Shown: positions 50,897 through 60,187 of the stretch, piece by piece | Numbering within the stretch: position 1 is the first letter of the stretch | Layout: each line of letters starts with the position of its first letter | From: Ottowia sp. | GTDB taxonomy: Bacteria; Pseudomonadota; Gammaproteobacteria; Burkholderiales; Burkholderiaceae_C | Length of the DNA stretch: 64,000 bases | Direction of reading: 5' to 3' | Assembly (NCBI RefSeq): GCF_016703145.1 | Contig: NZ_JADJCO010000003.1 | Location: 1,256,001 to 1,320,000 of the forward strand | Program-made: the position numbers and the translations under genes | The notes under the pieces: generated by a model | Database searches by the model: none | What the model was told of the DNA's origin: nothing | The model's input: only the letters and a program-made list of their open reading frames with translations

Positions 50897-52902
50897 GGCT
50901 GGCCAGCAGTTGTTGTGTGCGCAGGTTCTCGGTGTCCGTCACTTGGACGGCCGGGATGTGGTAGTCGCGCTTGTAGTTGAAGGTATGGATGATGGCGGCC
51001 AGGATCATCGCCGCGAACGATGCCGCGGCCAGCGGCCACATGTGCCAGATCAGCGCGAAGCCCAGCACCAGCGAGAGTCCCGAGATCACCACGCCGGCGG
51101 CGGTGTTGGCCGGCATGTGGATGGGCTGGAAGCCGGTGAGCGGACGCTGGTAGCCGTGCTTCTTCATGTCCCACCAGGCGTCGATCTCGTGCACCACGGG
51201 CGTGAAGGCGAAGTTGTACTGGGGCGGGGGCGAGGAGGTCGCCCATTCCAGCGTGCGGCCGTCCCAGGGATCGCCCGTGGCGTCGCGCAACTGGTCGCGC
51301 CGCAGGTAGCTCACCACGATCTGGATCAGGAAGCTGGCGATGCCCAGCGCGACGATGCCGGCGCCGGCGGCGGCGACCACGAACCAGATCTGCAGGGATG
51401 GGGTCCTCGAAGTGGCTGACGCGGCGGGTGATGCCCATCAGGCCCAGGATGTACAGGGGCGTGAAGGCGACCCAGAACCCGATCAGCCAGCACCAGAACG
51501 AGCACTTGCCCCAGAACTCGTCGAGCTTGTAGCCGAAGGCCTTGGGATACCAGAAATTGATGCCCGCGAACAGGCCGAACACCACGCCGCCGATGATCAC
51601 GTTGTGGAAGTGCGCGATCAGAAAGAGGCTGTTGTGCAGCACGAAGTCGGCCGGGGGCACGGCCAGCAGCACGCCGGTCATGCCGCCGATGGCGAAGGTC
51701 ACCATGAAGGCCACCGTCCACATCATGGGCAGCTCGAAGCGGATGCGGCCCTTGTACATGGTGAACAGCCAGTTGAAAATCTTGGCGCCCGTCGGGATCG
51801 AGATGATCATCGTCGTGATGCCGAAGAAGGTGTTCACGCTGGCGCCCGAACCCATGGTGAAGAAGTGGTGCAGCCACACCAAGTACGACAGGATGGTGAT
51901 GCACACCGTCGCGTACACCATGGAGGTGTAGCCGAACAGGCGCTTGCGGCAGAAGGTCGCCACCACCTCGGAGAAGATGCCGAAGGCGGGCAGGACCAGG
52001 ATGTACACCTCGGGGTGGCCCCAGATCCAGATCAGGTTCACGTACAGCATGGCGTTGCCGCCCAAGTCGTTCGTGAAGAAGTTGGTGCCGGCGTAGCGGT
52101 CCAGCGACATCAGCGCCAGCGCGGCTGTCAGCACCGGGAAGGTGGCCACGATCAGCGCGTTGGTGCACAGGGCGGTCCAGGTGAAGACGGGCATCTTCAT
52201 GAGGGTCATGCCGGGCGCGCGCATTTTGATGATGGTGACGATCAGGTTGATGCCCGACAGCGTCGTGCCCACCCCCGCGATCTGCAGCGACCAGATGTAG
52301 TAGTCCAGCCCCACGCCCGGGTTTTGTGTTCCCAGGTTGGACAGCGCCAGCCAACCCGAGGTCGAGAACTCTCCCAGGAACAGCGATAGCATCACCAGCA
52401 CGGCGCCGGAGGTGGTCATCCAGAAGCTGAAGTTGTTCAGGAACGGGAAGGCCACGTCGCGCGCGCCAATCTGCAGCGGCAGGAGGTAGTTCATGAAGCC
52501 CGTGACCAGCGGCATGGCCACGAAGAAGATCATGATCACGCCGTGGGCGGTGAAGATTTGGTCGTAGTGGTGCGGCGGCAGGTAGCCCACGTTGTCGCCG
52601 AAGGCTATCGCCTGTTGCAGCCGCATCATGATGGCGTCGGAGAAGCCGCGCAGCAGCATCACGATGCCCAGGATGATGTACATGATGCCGATCTTCTTGT
52701 GATCGATGCTGCAGATCCAGTCGTGCCAGAGAGGTCCCCAGAGGCGGAACTTGGTGAGGGCGGCCACCATCACGATGCCTCCCAGCACCACGGCGACGAA
52801 GGTCCACAGTAGGATCGGCTCGTGCGCCATCGGTATGGAGTCCCAGGTCAATCGACCCAGAAGCGGATGGGACAGGGTAGCTGCTTGTTCTGACATATCC
52901 AA
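50889..52902 (-). CDS. cyoB: Cytochrome o ubiquinol oxidase subunit I, with a frameshift
   Basis: Two frames: 52902 to about 51400 gives a normal N-terminal part ('FTAHGVIMIFFVAMPLV', 'IWGHPEVYILVLPAFGIF', 'VWLHHFFTMGSG', 'LIAHFHNVIIGGVVFGLF'; haem and CuB ligands all present) up to 'RRVSHFEDP'. The other frame, to 50889, continues 'SLQIWFVVAAAGAGIVALG…PQYNFAFTPVVHEIDAWWD…LLASHV'. Removing one base from the G run at 51400-51403 gives an uninterrupted 670-aa protein, the normal CyoB length. If real, the oxidase is inactive; a base-call error in the homopolymer is quite possible. Proton-pumping quinol oxidase core. Confidence 0.9.
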
Positions 52903-52954
52903 GTCTCTCAGGAGGTGGAGCGCTGCCGACCGGCGTTCGCCGCGATCGCCGATT

Positions 52955-54001
52955 TCATTGCAGGGTGGTGGCGCCTGGCAGACCGCGCGCGTCCAGGGGG
53001 GCCAGTACCAGCGGGCCGCTGTCCGCCGAGCACATGTCCCGCGGCAGGTTCAGGCCCACGGCCTTCGCGTAGGCTTCGCCGCCCATGGCATTGATGGCCA
53101 TCATCTGGCGCATGCATATCTGGCCGTCCTCGACGCAACGGTTGAGCACCTTGTCGTACAGATCCTTTTCCACGATCGAGAAGCGCTGGACGGGATCGCG
53201 CTCGCTGGGCTTGGCCAGGGCCAGGTAGGTGGCGCGGTCCAGGGGCTTGCCCTCGGCCTTGGTTTTTTCCACCCAGTGGGTGAAGTCGCTGTCGCTCAGG
53301 CCGTGGAACTTGAACGTCATGCCCGAGAACCCGGCGCCGCTGTAGTGCGAACCCATGCCGGGGAACACGCCGGGCTTGTTGACCACGGCATTGAGCTGGG
53401 TCTGCATGCCAGGCATGGCGTAGATCATGCCGGCCAGGTCGGGCACGTAGAAGGCATTCATCGTCGAGGTGGCCGTCAGCTTGAACAGGATGGGGCGATC
53501 CACGGGTGCGGCCAGTTCATTCACCGTGGCGACGCCGTACTCGGGATAGCAGAACAGCCACTTCCAGTCCATGGCCACCACCTGCACCTCCAGGGGCTCC
53601 ACGTTGGTTGGCAGGGAGCGGGCGGAGTCGATGCGGTCGAGGGGGCGGTAGGCGTCCAGCTTGTGCGTGCCGATCCACGTCAGCGCGCCCAGCGCAATGA
53701 CGATGAACAGGGGCACCGTCCAGATCACCAGCTCCAGCATCGTCGAGTGATGCCAGTCGGGGTCGTACTCGGCCTCGGTGTTCGACTGCCGGTACTTCCA
53801 GGCGAACAACAGCGTCAACAGGATCACCGGAACGATGATGATGAGCATCAGCACCGTCGCGGTGACCACCAACTGCCCTTGCTGAGCGGCGATGTCTCCT
53901 GCGGGATTCAAAACGACGGCTTTGTCACAGCCCGTCAGACTGGCCATCGAAACGGCTGCCGCAAGCCACGCAAGCCCACGAAGTTCCTTGGTTTTCAGCA
54001 T
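52955..54001 (-). CDS. cyoA: Cytochrome o ubiquinol oxidase subunit II
   Basis: 348 aa from ATG 54001. A lipoprotein signal with lipobox LTGC (Cys 25), two membrane helices (about 43-65 and 87-108), and the periplasmic cupredoxin domain lacking CuA ligands, as in quinol oxidases ('VVAMDWKWLFCYPEYGVATVNEL', 'MNAFYVPDLAGMIYAMPGM'). 'SHYSGAGFSGMTF' replaces the Cys-x-x-x-Cys of c-type subunits. First gene of the operon cyoABCD-SURF1. Confidence 0.94.
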   Translation of the reverse strand: MLKTKELRGLAWLAAAVSMASLTGCDKAVVLNPAGDIAAQQGQLVVTATVLMLIIIVPVILLTLLFAWKYRQSNTEAEYDPDWHHSTMLELVIWTVPLFIVIALGALTWIGTHKLDAYRPLDRIDSARSLPTNVEPLEVQVVAMDWKWLFCYPEYGVATVNELAAPVDRPILFKLTATSTMNAFYVPDLAGMIYAMPGMQTQLNAVVNKPGVFPGMGSHYSGAGFSGMTFKFHGLSDSDFTHWVEKTKAEGKPLDRATYLALAKPSERDPVQRFSIVEKDLYDKVLNRCVEDGQICMRQMMAINAMGGEAYAKAVGLNLPRDMCSADSGPLVLAPLDARGLPGATTLQ

Positions 54002-54073
54002 GCTGGAGACGCGTCGAGGCGCGTTTTTCTTTTGAGGATTAGGGCCGGATGAGTGGAAACAACCAATGGTCAA

Positions 54074-54195
54074 GGATCAGTGTCAACCAATGGCAGATTC
54101 ATGGTGGCGAGCAATTAGTATGCATCAAGCTCGGCGCTGAAACCACTATTGCGAAGTGCGAAAAATCAGTGTAGAACAGGCCGCCTCCTCACGTC
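54074..54195. promoter_or_regulatory. Divergent intergenic region between cyoA and the MFS gene
   Basis: About 120 bp of lower GC content with CCAATGG repeated at its left part (near 54061 and 54088). It must hold both promoters; I see no clear binding site for a known regulator. Confidence 0.3.
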
Positions 54196-55530
54196 ATGTA
54201 CCATTTGCCCATGAGCACCATCAGCTATCCGCCTTCGTCCATGGGTCATCATGGCGCTCCTGCAGGCTCCGCGCACGATGACATCACTCCGGGCGAAGTG
54301 GCCGTCGGCGTGATCATCGGCCGGTCTTCCGAGTACTTCGATTTCTTCGTATTCGGCATCGCCTGCGTCCTGGTGTTTCCGTCCCTGCTGTTTCCCTTTC
54401 TGTCTCGGCTCGACGGTACGCTGATGGCCTTCGCCATCTTTTCCCTGGCCTTCATCGCCCGTCCCTTCGGCACCGCCTTGTCCATGGCCATCCAGCGCCG
54501 CTGGGGGCTGGCCTTCAAGCTCACGATCGCGCTGTTCCTGCTTGGCAGCTGCACCGTGAGCATGGCCTTCCTGCCCAGCTACGAGAGCCAGGGCGCACTG
54601 GCGATCTGGGCCCTCGTGCTGCTGCGCATCGGCCAGGGTCTGGCGCAAGGCGGCTCCTGGGATGGCTTGCGCACCCTGTTGGCCTTGACCGCCCCCGAGA
54701 ACCGACGCGGCTGGTACGCCATGATCGGACAGCTCGGCGCGCCCGTCGGGTTCGTGCTGGCGGCCGCCCTGTTCGCGTACTTCCACAGCTCGCTCACCGA
54801 GGCCGAGTTTCTCGACTGGGGCTGGCGCTACCCCTTCTGCGTGGCGTTCGCCATCAACGTCGTGGCGCTGTTCGCGCGCTTGCGCCTGGTCGTCGATCCC
54901 ACCTACGCCGCCAGGCTCGAACAACTCGAGTTGGAGCCGGCCAGGGTGCGCGAGTTGCTGGATGCCGAAGGCGGCAACGTGGCGATCAATTCCTTCGTCG
55001 CGCTGGCCAGCTTCGCGCTGTTCCATCTGGTCACGGTGTTTCCGCTGTCCTGGATCATGATTTTTTCCTACCAGCCGGTGGCCGAAGTCCTGAGCACGCA
55101 GATCGTCGGCGCCTGCTGCGCGGCGGTGGCCATCGTGCTCTCGGGCGTTCTCGCGGACCGCTTCGGCCGGGCGGGCGTCCTGCTGGCGGCTTCGGTGCTG
55201 ATCGGGGTTTTCAGTCTTGTGATTCCCATGCTGCTCGGCGCTGGCGCGGCGGGACAGAAAACCTTCATCATCGTCGGCTTCATCCTGTTGGGGTTGTCCT
55301 ACGGCCAGTCCTCGGGCGTGGTGACGTCCAACCTGCCTAAGCGTCTTCGCTATACCGGCGCCGCGATCTCGACCGACGTGGCCTGGCTGATCGGCGCGGC
55401 CTTCGCGCCCTTGGTGGCGCTGGGGCTGTCGTCCCGCTTCGGGCCGGTGGCCGCAGGGCTGTACCTGCTCTCCGGTGTGGTCTGCACCTTGATTGCGCTG
55501 TGGGTTGGGCGCGCCACATCGCGCGAGTAG
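54196..55530 (+). CDS. MFS transporter (metabolite/H+ symporter family)
   Basis: 444 aa (ATG 54196; ATG 54211 is an alternative). About twelve membrane helices; 'VGVIIGRSSEYFDFFVFGIACVLVFPSLLFP' resembles the first helix of MHS-family permeases with the Asp in place of the canonical G-x-x-x-E-W-Y-D, then 'FIARPFGTALSMAIQRRWG' (helix 2-3 loop), 'LLRIGQGLAQGGSWDGLRTLLALTAPENRRGW' and 'LADRFGRAGVLLAASVLIG'. It is divergent from cyoA, a placement I associate with Burkholderiales cyo loci. Substrate unknown. Confidence 0.85.
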   Translation: MYHLPMSTISYPPSSMGHHGAPAGSAHDDITPGEVAVGVIIGRSSEYFDFFVFGIACVLVFPSLLFPFLSRLDGTLMAFAIFSLAFIARPFGTALSMAIQRRWGLAFKLTIALFLLGSCTVSMAFLPSYESQGALAIWALVLLRIGQGLAQGGSWDGLRTLLALTAPENRRGWYAMIGQLGAPVGFVLAAALFAYFHSSLTEAEFLDWGWRYPFCVAFAINVVALFARLRLVVDPTYAARLEQLELEPARVRELLDAEGGNVAINSFVALASFALFHLVTVFPLSWIMIFSYQPVAEVLSTQIVGACCAAVAIVLSGVLADRFGRAGVLLAASVLIGVFSLVIPMLLGAGAAGQKTFIIVGFILLGLSYGQSSGVVTSNLPKRLRYTGAAISTDVAWLIGAAFAPLVALGLSSRFGPVAAGLYLLSGVVCTLIALWVGRATSRE

Positions 55531-55622
55531 GCTCGTCGCCCGGCGTCGCCCACTTCCTGTCCCGCACTTTCCTCCGCACGGATTGGGCCGGCGCGGGGAG
55601 CGCATTGGTTATGCTGGCGCCG

Positions 55623-57071
55623 ATGACCACGCCCACCTTTCTCTGGCACGACTACGAGACCTTCGGCACCACCCCCCGGCGCGACTGGCCCGCGCAGTTC
55701 GCCGCCCTGCGCACCGATGCCGAGCTGAACGAGGTGGGCGAGCCGCTGGTGCTCTACTGCCAGCCGCCGCAGGATCGCCTGCCCGAGCCTGAAGCCTGCC
55801 TGATCACCGGCATCACGCCGCAGGACTGCGCCGCCAGGGGCTTGCTCGAGCACCGCTTCGCCGAGCAGATCAACGCCGCGCTCGGCCAGCCCGGCACCAT
55901 CGGCGCGGGCTACAACTCCATCCGCTTCGACGACGAGGTGACGCGCTTCCTGCTTTGGCGCAACCTCATCGACCCCTATGCGCGCGAATGGCAGAACGGC
56001 TGCGGCCGCTGGGACCTGCTGGACGTGGCGCGCTGCGCCCACGCGCTGCGGCCCGAGGGCATCGACTGGCCGCTGGGCGACGACGGCCTGCCGACCTTCC
56101 GGCTGGAAAAACTCAGCGCCGCCAATGGCCTGGTCCACACGCAGGCGCACGACGCGCTGTCCGACGTGCGCGCCACCATCGCGCTGGCGCGGCTGATCCG
56201 CGCCCGGCAGCCCAAGCTGTTCGACTTCTGCCTGTCGCTGCGCAAGAAGGATCGGGTGGCGCAGGAGTTGGGCCTGCCCACCACCCTGCGCGAGGCCCGG
56301 CCCTTCCTGCACGTCAGCGGCCGCTTCGGCGCCGCGCGCGGCTGCATCGCCGTGATGGCGCCGCTGGCCATGCATCCCACCAACCGCAACGAGCTGCTCG
56401 CCTGGGACCTGTCGGCCGACCCGTCCGAACTGGCCGCGCTGACCGCCGACGAAGTGCGCGCGCGCCTGTTCACCGCCACCGCCAACCTGCCCGAGGGCGT
56501 GGCGCGCTTGCCCGTCAAGGGCGTGCACCTGAACAAGTCGCCCATCGTTATCGGCAACCTCCGGACGCTGCGGCCCGAGCTGGCCGAGCGCTGGGGCATT
56601 GACTTCGGCGTGGCGCAGACGCACTTCGAGCGCCTGCGCGCGCTGCCCGACCTGAGCGCGCTGTGGGCCCAGGTCCACGCGCGCCCGGCGGGCGAGGGCG
56701 CGGTGGACGTGGACGAGGACCTGTACGGCGGCTTCCTGGGCGACGCCGACCGCCGCCGCCTGGAGAAGCTGCGCGCCCTCCACCCGCGGGAACTGGCCGT
56801 GGCCCGCGCCGGCTTCGACGACGAGCGCCTGGCCGAACTGCTGCTGCGCTACCGCGCGCGCAACTTCCCCGACACCTTGAGCGCGCAGGACGCCGCCCGC
56901 TGGCAGGCGCACCGTCAGGCGCGCCTGATCGGGGGCGAGGGCGGCGCTCTCACGCTGCAAGCCCTGGCCGACCGCATCGACGCGCTGGCCGAGACGGTGC
57001 AAGACGAGCGTGGGCAGGCCGTGCTGGAGGCCCTGTACGACTGGGCCGAGCAGATCGCGCCGGAAGCCTGA
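55623..57071 (+). CDS. sbcB: Exodeoxyribonuclease I
   Basis: 482 aa from ATG 55623; longer in-frame starts lie in the MFS gene end. DEDDh exonuclease motifs: 'FLWHDYETFGTTPRRDWPAQFAALRTD', 'GYNSIRFDDEVTRFLLWRNLIDPYAREWQNG', and 'AHDALSDVRATIALARLI' (Exo III), then the SH3-like and C-terminal domains of ExoI ('LHLNKSPIVIGNL'-like 'GVHLNKSPIVIGNLRTL'). It degrades ssDNA 3'-5' and is stimulated by SSB. It starts about 90 bp after the MFS stop. Confidence 0.95.
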   Translation: MTTPTFLWHDYETFGTTPRRDWPAQFAALRTDAELNEVGEPLVLYCQPPQDRLPEPEACLITGITPQDCAARGLLEHRFAEQINAALGQPGTIGAGYNSIRFDDEVTRFLLWRNLIDPYAREWQNGCGRWDLLDVARCAHALRPEGIDWPLGDDGLPTFRLEKLSAANGLVHTQAHDALSDVRATIALARLIRARQPKLFDFCLSLRKKDRVAQELGLPTTLREARPFLHVSGRFGAARGCIAVMAPLAMHPTNRNELLAWDLSADPSELAALTADEVRARLFTATANLPEGVARLPVKGVHLNKSPIVIGNLRTLRPELAERWGIDFGVAQTHFERLRALPDLSALWAQVHARPAGEGAVDVDEDLYGGFLGDADRRRLEKLRALHPRELAVARAGFDDERLAELLLRYRARNFPDTLSAQDAARWQAHRQARLIGGEGGALTLQALADRIDALAETVQDERGQAVLEALYDWAEQIAPEA

Positions 57072-57073
57072 AC

Positions 57074-57136
57074 GCTACTGAAAAAATAGCTTCTGCCGCA
57101 ATACCGGCACGGGCCTTCGGTTGTTTTTATTCAAAA
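57074..57136 (+). repeat. Dispersed element, copy 14 (sbcB / serB gap)
   Basis: 'AAAATAGCTTCTGCCGCAAT', 'ACCGGCACGGGCCTTCGG' between converging sbcB and serB. Confidence 0.75.
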
Positions 57137-57152
57137 ACCACCTGCCAAGAAG

Positions 57153-57893
57153 TCACGCCGCCGGCCGCACCACTTCCAGCAGCCGGTCCAGCCCGCCCGC
57201 GTCGATCGCCACCATGGCCTGCGCGCGCACGGCGGGCTTGGCGTGGTAGGCCACCGACAGGCCGGCCTCGCCCATCATCGGCAGGTCGTTGGCGCCGTCG
57301 CCCATGGCGATGGCCTGCGCTGGCGCGATGCCCAGGCGCGCGCAGGTCTCCAGCAGCATGCGGCGCTTCTCGGCGCCGTCGCAGATGTCGCCCCAGGGCT
57401 GGTCCACCAGCCGGCCGGTGAGCGCGCCGCCTTCCACGCCCAGCAGGTTGGAGCGCGTGAAGTCCAGCTTCAGCCGGTCGCGCAGCCGGTCGGTGAAGAA
57501 GGTGAAGCCGCCCGACACCAGCAGCGTCTTCAGCCCCGCCGCCTGGCAGGCCGCCACCAGCTCGGCCGCGCCCGGGTTCAGGCGCAGGCGCTCGGCGTAC
57601 ACCCGCTCCAGGTGCGACACCGGCACGCCCTGCAGCAGCGCCACGCGGCGGCGCAGGCTGTCCTTGTAGTCGACGATCTCGCCGCGCATGGCGGCCTCGG
57701 TGATGGCGGCCACCTCGGCCTTGCGCCCGGCGGCGTCGGCGATCTCGTCCACGCACTCGATGTTGATCAGCGTGGAGTCCATGTCGAAGGCGATCAGCCT
57801 GAAGTCGCGCAGGGCCAGGGGCGCCGCGATGCCGCGCACCGTCAGGCCCGGGCTGATCTCGCGCGCATCATGGGCAGGGGGAGTGGAGTTCAT
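57153..57893 (-). CDS. serB: Phosphoserine phosphatase SerB
   Basis: 246 aa from ATG 57893. HAD motifs: 'RLIAFDMDSTLINIECVDEIA' (nucleophile DxD, about residues 38-40), 'LLVSGGFTFFTDRLRD' (motif II), the Lys context 'NLLGVEGGALTGRLV', and 'AQAIAMGDGANDLPMM' (motif III, D-x-x-x-D). The protein lacks the long ACT-like N-terminal domain of E. coli SerB, having only about 34 residues before the HAD core. Last step of serine biosynthesis. Confidence 0.93.
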   Translation of the reverse strand: MNSTPPAHDAREISPGLTVRGIAAPLALRDFRLIAFDMDSTLINIECVDEIADAAGRKAEVAAITEAAMRGEIVDYKDSLRRRVALLQGVPVSHLERVYAERLRLNPGAAELVAACQAAGLKTLLVSGGFTFFTDRLRDRLKLDFTRSNLLGVEGGALTGRLVDQPWGDICDGAEKRRMLLETCARLGIAPAQAIAMGDGANDLPMMGEAGLSVAYHAKPAVRAQAMVAIDAGGLDRLLEVVRPAA

Positions 57894-57894
57894 A

Positions 57895-57952
57895 TGCTTC
57901 TGATTTAATAGCTGTTCGCGCTTGATGGATGCGGGCTGGAGCCTGAAAAACC
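57895..57952 (+). repeat. Dispersed element, copy 15 (serB upstream)
   Basis: 'TTTAATAGCTGTTCGCGCTT', 'GATGGATGCGGGCTGGAGCC': a good copy just upstream of serB, between it and the TetR gene. Confidence 0.8.
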
Positions 57953-57957
57953 ATGAA

Positions 57958-58563
57958 TTATCCATGCCTCGGCGCGCGCAGCCCCAGCAGGGCGCGCAGC
58001 GCTGGCTCCACCGCATCCATGGGCAGATGGCCGGCCATCACGAGCTGCGCCAGGCCGTGCACCGTGCCCCAGAGGGCCGCGCCCAGCGCGTCGCCATCGA
58101 CGTCGGGCACGTCGTCGGCCTGCTGTAGGGCGGCCACGCAGTCGCGCAGCAGCGCCTCGTTGGCGGCGATGAGCGGGGCCGAGTCGGCGTTGGGCGCGCC
58201 GGGCGGGCAGAGCTGGGCGTCGAACACCAGCGCGAAGGCGTTGGGCTGCTCGTGCGCGAAGCGCACGTAGGCCAGGCCCAGGGCGATCAGCCGCTCCACT
58301 GGCGCGCGGCGACGCGCCACGGCGGTCTGCTGCGCCTGCAGAAACCGGCGCATGCACTCGGCACCCACGGCCTTCAGCAGGCTGTCGCGGTCGGCGAAGT
58401 AGTGGTAGGGCGCGGCATGGCTCACGCCCGCGGCGCGGGCCACCTCGCGCAGGCTGAGCTGCGTGGCCGGACGCGTGGCCAGCAGCTCGAAAGCCGCTTC
58501 CAGCAAGGCCTGGCGCAGGTTGCCGTGGTGGTAAGGATGATCGGATTCGATGGAACTTGACAT
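57958..58563 (-). CDS. TetR/AcrR-family regulator
   Basis: 201 aa from ATG 58563. TetR helix-turn-helix at about 12-58 ('RQALLEAAFELLATRPATQLSLREVARAAGVSHAAPYHYFADRDSLLKAV'-type text, recognition helix SHAAPYHYFAD), then an all-helical ligand-binding domain with 'GTVHGLAQLVMAGHLP'. It is divergent from the quinone-reductase gene, and an inverted repeat lies between (58596-58618). Likely represses that gene in response to an electrophile or quinone. Confidence 0.9.
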   Translation of the reverse strand: MSSSIESDHPYHHGNLRQALLEAAFELLATRPATQLSLREVARAAGVSHAAPYHYFADRDSLLKAVGAECMRRFLQAQQTAVARRRAPVERLIALGLAYVRFAHEQPNAFALVFDAQLCPPGAPNADSAPLIAANEALLRDCVAALQQADDVPDVDGDALGAALWGTVHGLAQLVMAGHLPMDAVEPALRALLGLRAPRHG

Positions 58564-58595
58564 GAGAAAAATTCTAGCCGGCACTGCGCTCGACA

Positions 58596-58618
58596 TTATC
58601 TTTACGTTGTCAAGATTA
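58596..58618. promoter_or_regulatory. Operator candidate between the TetR gene and the reductase gene
   Basis: TTATCTT, 9 bases, CAAGATTA: an inverted repeat with one mismatch, centred between the divergent starts at 58563 and 58652. It is the only obvious dyad there and includes TTGTCA-like promoter sequence. Confidence 0.5.
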
Positions 58619-58651
58619 CCGATTGAAACCCACTGTTGAAAGGAAGCCGCC

Positions 58652-59269
58652 ATGTCCGCCGTGCTCGTCATCGACGCCCATCCCGACCCCGGCTCGTTGT
58701 GCGCGGCGCTGGCCGGGCGCTACGCCGAATCGGCGCGCCAAGCCGGCGCCGATGTGACGGTGCTGGCGCTGCGCGATTTGCGCTTCGATCCCCTCCTGCA
58801 CCAAGGCTACCGGGGCGAGCAGCCGCTGGAGCCCGACCTGCGGCACGCCCAGCGCCTGATCGACGCCAGTACGCACCTGTGCCTGGTCACGCCCCTGTGG
58901 TGGGGTTCGGTGCCGGCGCTGCTGAAGGGCTTCTTCGACCGCGCATTCCAGCGCGGCTGGGCCTACCGCTACCAGCCCAATGGCGACCCGCTGGGCCTGC
59001 TCGGCGGCCGCTCGGTGCGCGTGCTGCTGACCACCGACTCGCCCGGCTGGTACCTGCGCCTACTGCAAGGCGACCCGACGGTGAGGCAACTGGTGCGCAG
59101 CACGCTGCGCTTCTGCGGCTTCAAGCCGGTGCGGGTGACGCGCTTCGGCCCGGTGCACGACAGCACGCCGCCAGCACGCGCGGGCTGGCTGGACCGGGCC
59201 GCCGCCGTGGGTGCGCGGGACGCCGCCCGCCTGAGGCGCCGCGCCGAGCCGGTGGCGTCGGCGGGCTGA
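58652..59269 (+). CDS. NAD(P)H-dependent flavodoxin-fold oxidoreductase (quinone reductase-like)
   Basis: 205 aa. Flavodoxin-like fold: 'SAVLVIDAHPDPGSLCAALAGRY' (phosphate loop), 'LRDLRFDPLLHQGY', and 'HLCLVTPLWWGSVPALLKGFFDRAFQRGWAYRY' (FMN-binding W-W, family signature of MdaB/KefF/NQO-type enzymes). They reduce quinones by two electrons and protect against redox cyclers. Divergent TetR regulator upstream suggests induction by quinones or electrophiles. Confidence 0.9.
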   Translation: MSAVLVIDAHPDPGSLCAALAGRYAESARQAGADVTVLALRDLRFDPLLHQGYRGEQPLEPDLRHAQRLIDASTHLCLVTPLWWGSVPALLKGFFDRAFQRGWAYRYQPNGDPLGLLGGRSVRVLLTTDSPGWYLRLLQGDPTVRQLVRSTLRFCGFKPVRVTRFGPVHDSTPPARAGWLDRAAAVGARDAARLRRRAEPVASAG

Positions 59270-59281
59270 CCGCCACGGCGT

Positions 59282-59893
59282 TCAACGCTCGGCGTTGCGG
59301 GCCGCGAACGGGAACACGCTGGCCCAAGGCCGCGTCTCGGGCAGCACGTAGACCACGCCGGTGGCGCGGCTGAACAACGGGTCGATGTGGCGGTCGTAGA
59401 AGCCGGCCGGCACGTTGATGCAGCCGAAGGAAATGCGGTTGTCGGCCACCGAGGGCGTCCGCAGGCGCTCGTGGCGCGCCTCGCCCGGCACGTCGCGCAC
59501 GCGGTGCATGGACAGGGCGGCGTCGTAGTCGAGCCAGACGATGTCCTCGCCCCGCAGGTTGCGCCCGCCCTCGGTGACGTAGCGGCCGGCCGAGGTGACC
59601 TTTTCGTGCGGCCGCACCTTGGCCAGCGGGCGGGTGCCGATGTCGGCCGGCGCCGCGTCGCCCCGCGCCTGGCCCACCAGCACCGGGCTGCTGGCCACCG
59701 GGCGGCCCTGGCCGTCGAACACCCACAGCGTGGCGGCCGGCTTGTCGAGCACGGCGAAGGCGCGCCCGCCCGCGTCGGCCACCTGCACCACGTCCGCCGC
59801 GAAGCGCCGCGCCAGCGCGTCGTCGGCCGCGGCGGCGGGCGCGCCGGCGAGGGCGAGCAGCAGGGCCAGGGCGGTGGACGGAGACAGGTGCAT
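59282..59893 (-). CDS. L,D-transpeptidase-like (YkuD-type) periplasmic protein
   Basis: 203 aa with a signal peptide (MHLSPSTALALLLALAGAPAAA). Mature part: 'RAFAVLDKPAATLWVFDGQGRPV', 'SSPVLVGQARGD', then 'RLRTPSVADNRISFGCINVPAGFYDRHI', in which the catalytic Cys of the S/T-x-G-C motif is kept (SFGCIN) while the preceding H-G of typical YkuD motifs is replaced by an A-D-N-R-I context. YkuD enzymes cross-link peptidoglycan or anchor lipoproteins. Activity should be checked because of the altered motif. Confidence 0.8.
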   Translation of the reverse strand: MHLSPSTALALLLALAGAPAAAADDALARRFAADVVQVADAGGRAFAVLDKPAATLWVFDGQGRPVASSPVLVGQARGDAAPADIGTRPLAKVRPHEKVTSAGRYVTEGGRNLRGEDIVWLDYDAALSMHRVRDVPGEARHERLRTPSVADNRISFGCINVPAGFYDRHIDPLFSRATGVVYVLPETRPWASVFPFAARNAER

Positions 59894-59936
59894 CGTGCAA
59901 TCCGTGGATCGGAGGACGGGGAATGATTATCGGGTA

Positions 59937-59957
59937 TTACCCCACTAGAACTGGTAA
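59937..59957. promoter_or_regulatory. TTACC-N11-GGTAA operator, vapBC copy 1
   Basis: TTACC (59937-59941) and GGTAA (59953-59957) separated by 11 bases, 24 bp before the vapB start. The same palindrome with the same spacing precedes copy 2, although the spacer bases differ. It is likely the VapB/VapBC autoregulation site. Confidence 0.75.
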
Positions 59958-59981
59958 GAACGCCACCCGGAGACACCCCTC

Positions 59982-60182
59982 ATGCCCACCACGCTCACCA
60001 TCAAGGGCCAGGTCACCATCCCCAAGCGGATACGCGACGCGCTGGGCCTGACGCCCGGCACGCTGATCGACTTCGCCGTCAACCACGACGGCGAAGTGGT
60101 GCTGCACAAGGCCGCCGGCCCGCGCGGCAAGGCCGACGTGCCCTGGCGCACGCAAGACCTCATGGCCCTGCTGCGGGGCTGA
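59982..60182 (+). CDS. vapB: AbrB/MazE-family antitoxin, vapBC copy 1
   Basis: 66 aa. 'MPTTLTIKGQVTIPKRIRDALGL' is the AbrB-type swapped-hairpin DNA-binding domain; the C-terminus (WRTQDLMALLRG) would wrap the toxin. It is 8 substitutions and a 15-residue gap away from copy 2 at 63181. Five bp separate it from vapC. Confidence 0.9.
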   Translation: MPTTLTIKGQVTIPKRIRDALGLTPGTLIDFAVNHDGEVVLHKAAGPRGKADVPWRTQDLMALLRG

Positions 60183-60187
60183 ACCGC

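Noticed and set aside
51340..52389. Histidine-rich open frame opposite cyoB
   Set aside because: His/Gln-rich composition arises from reading the complement of membrane-protein codons; no start context.
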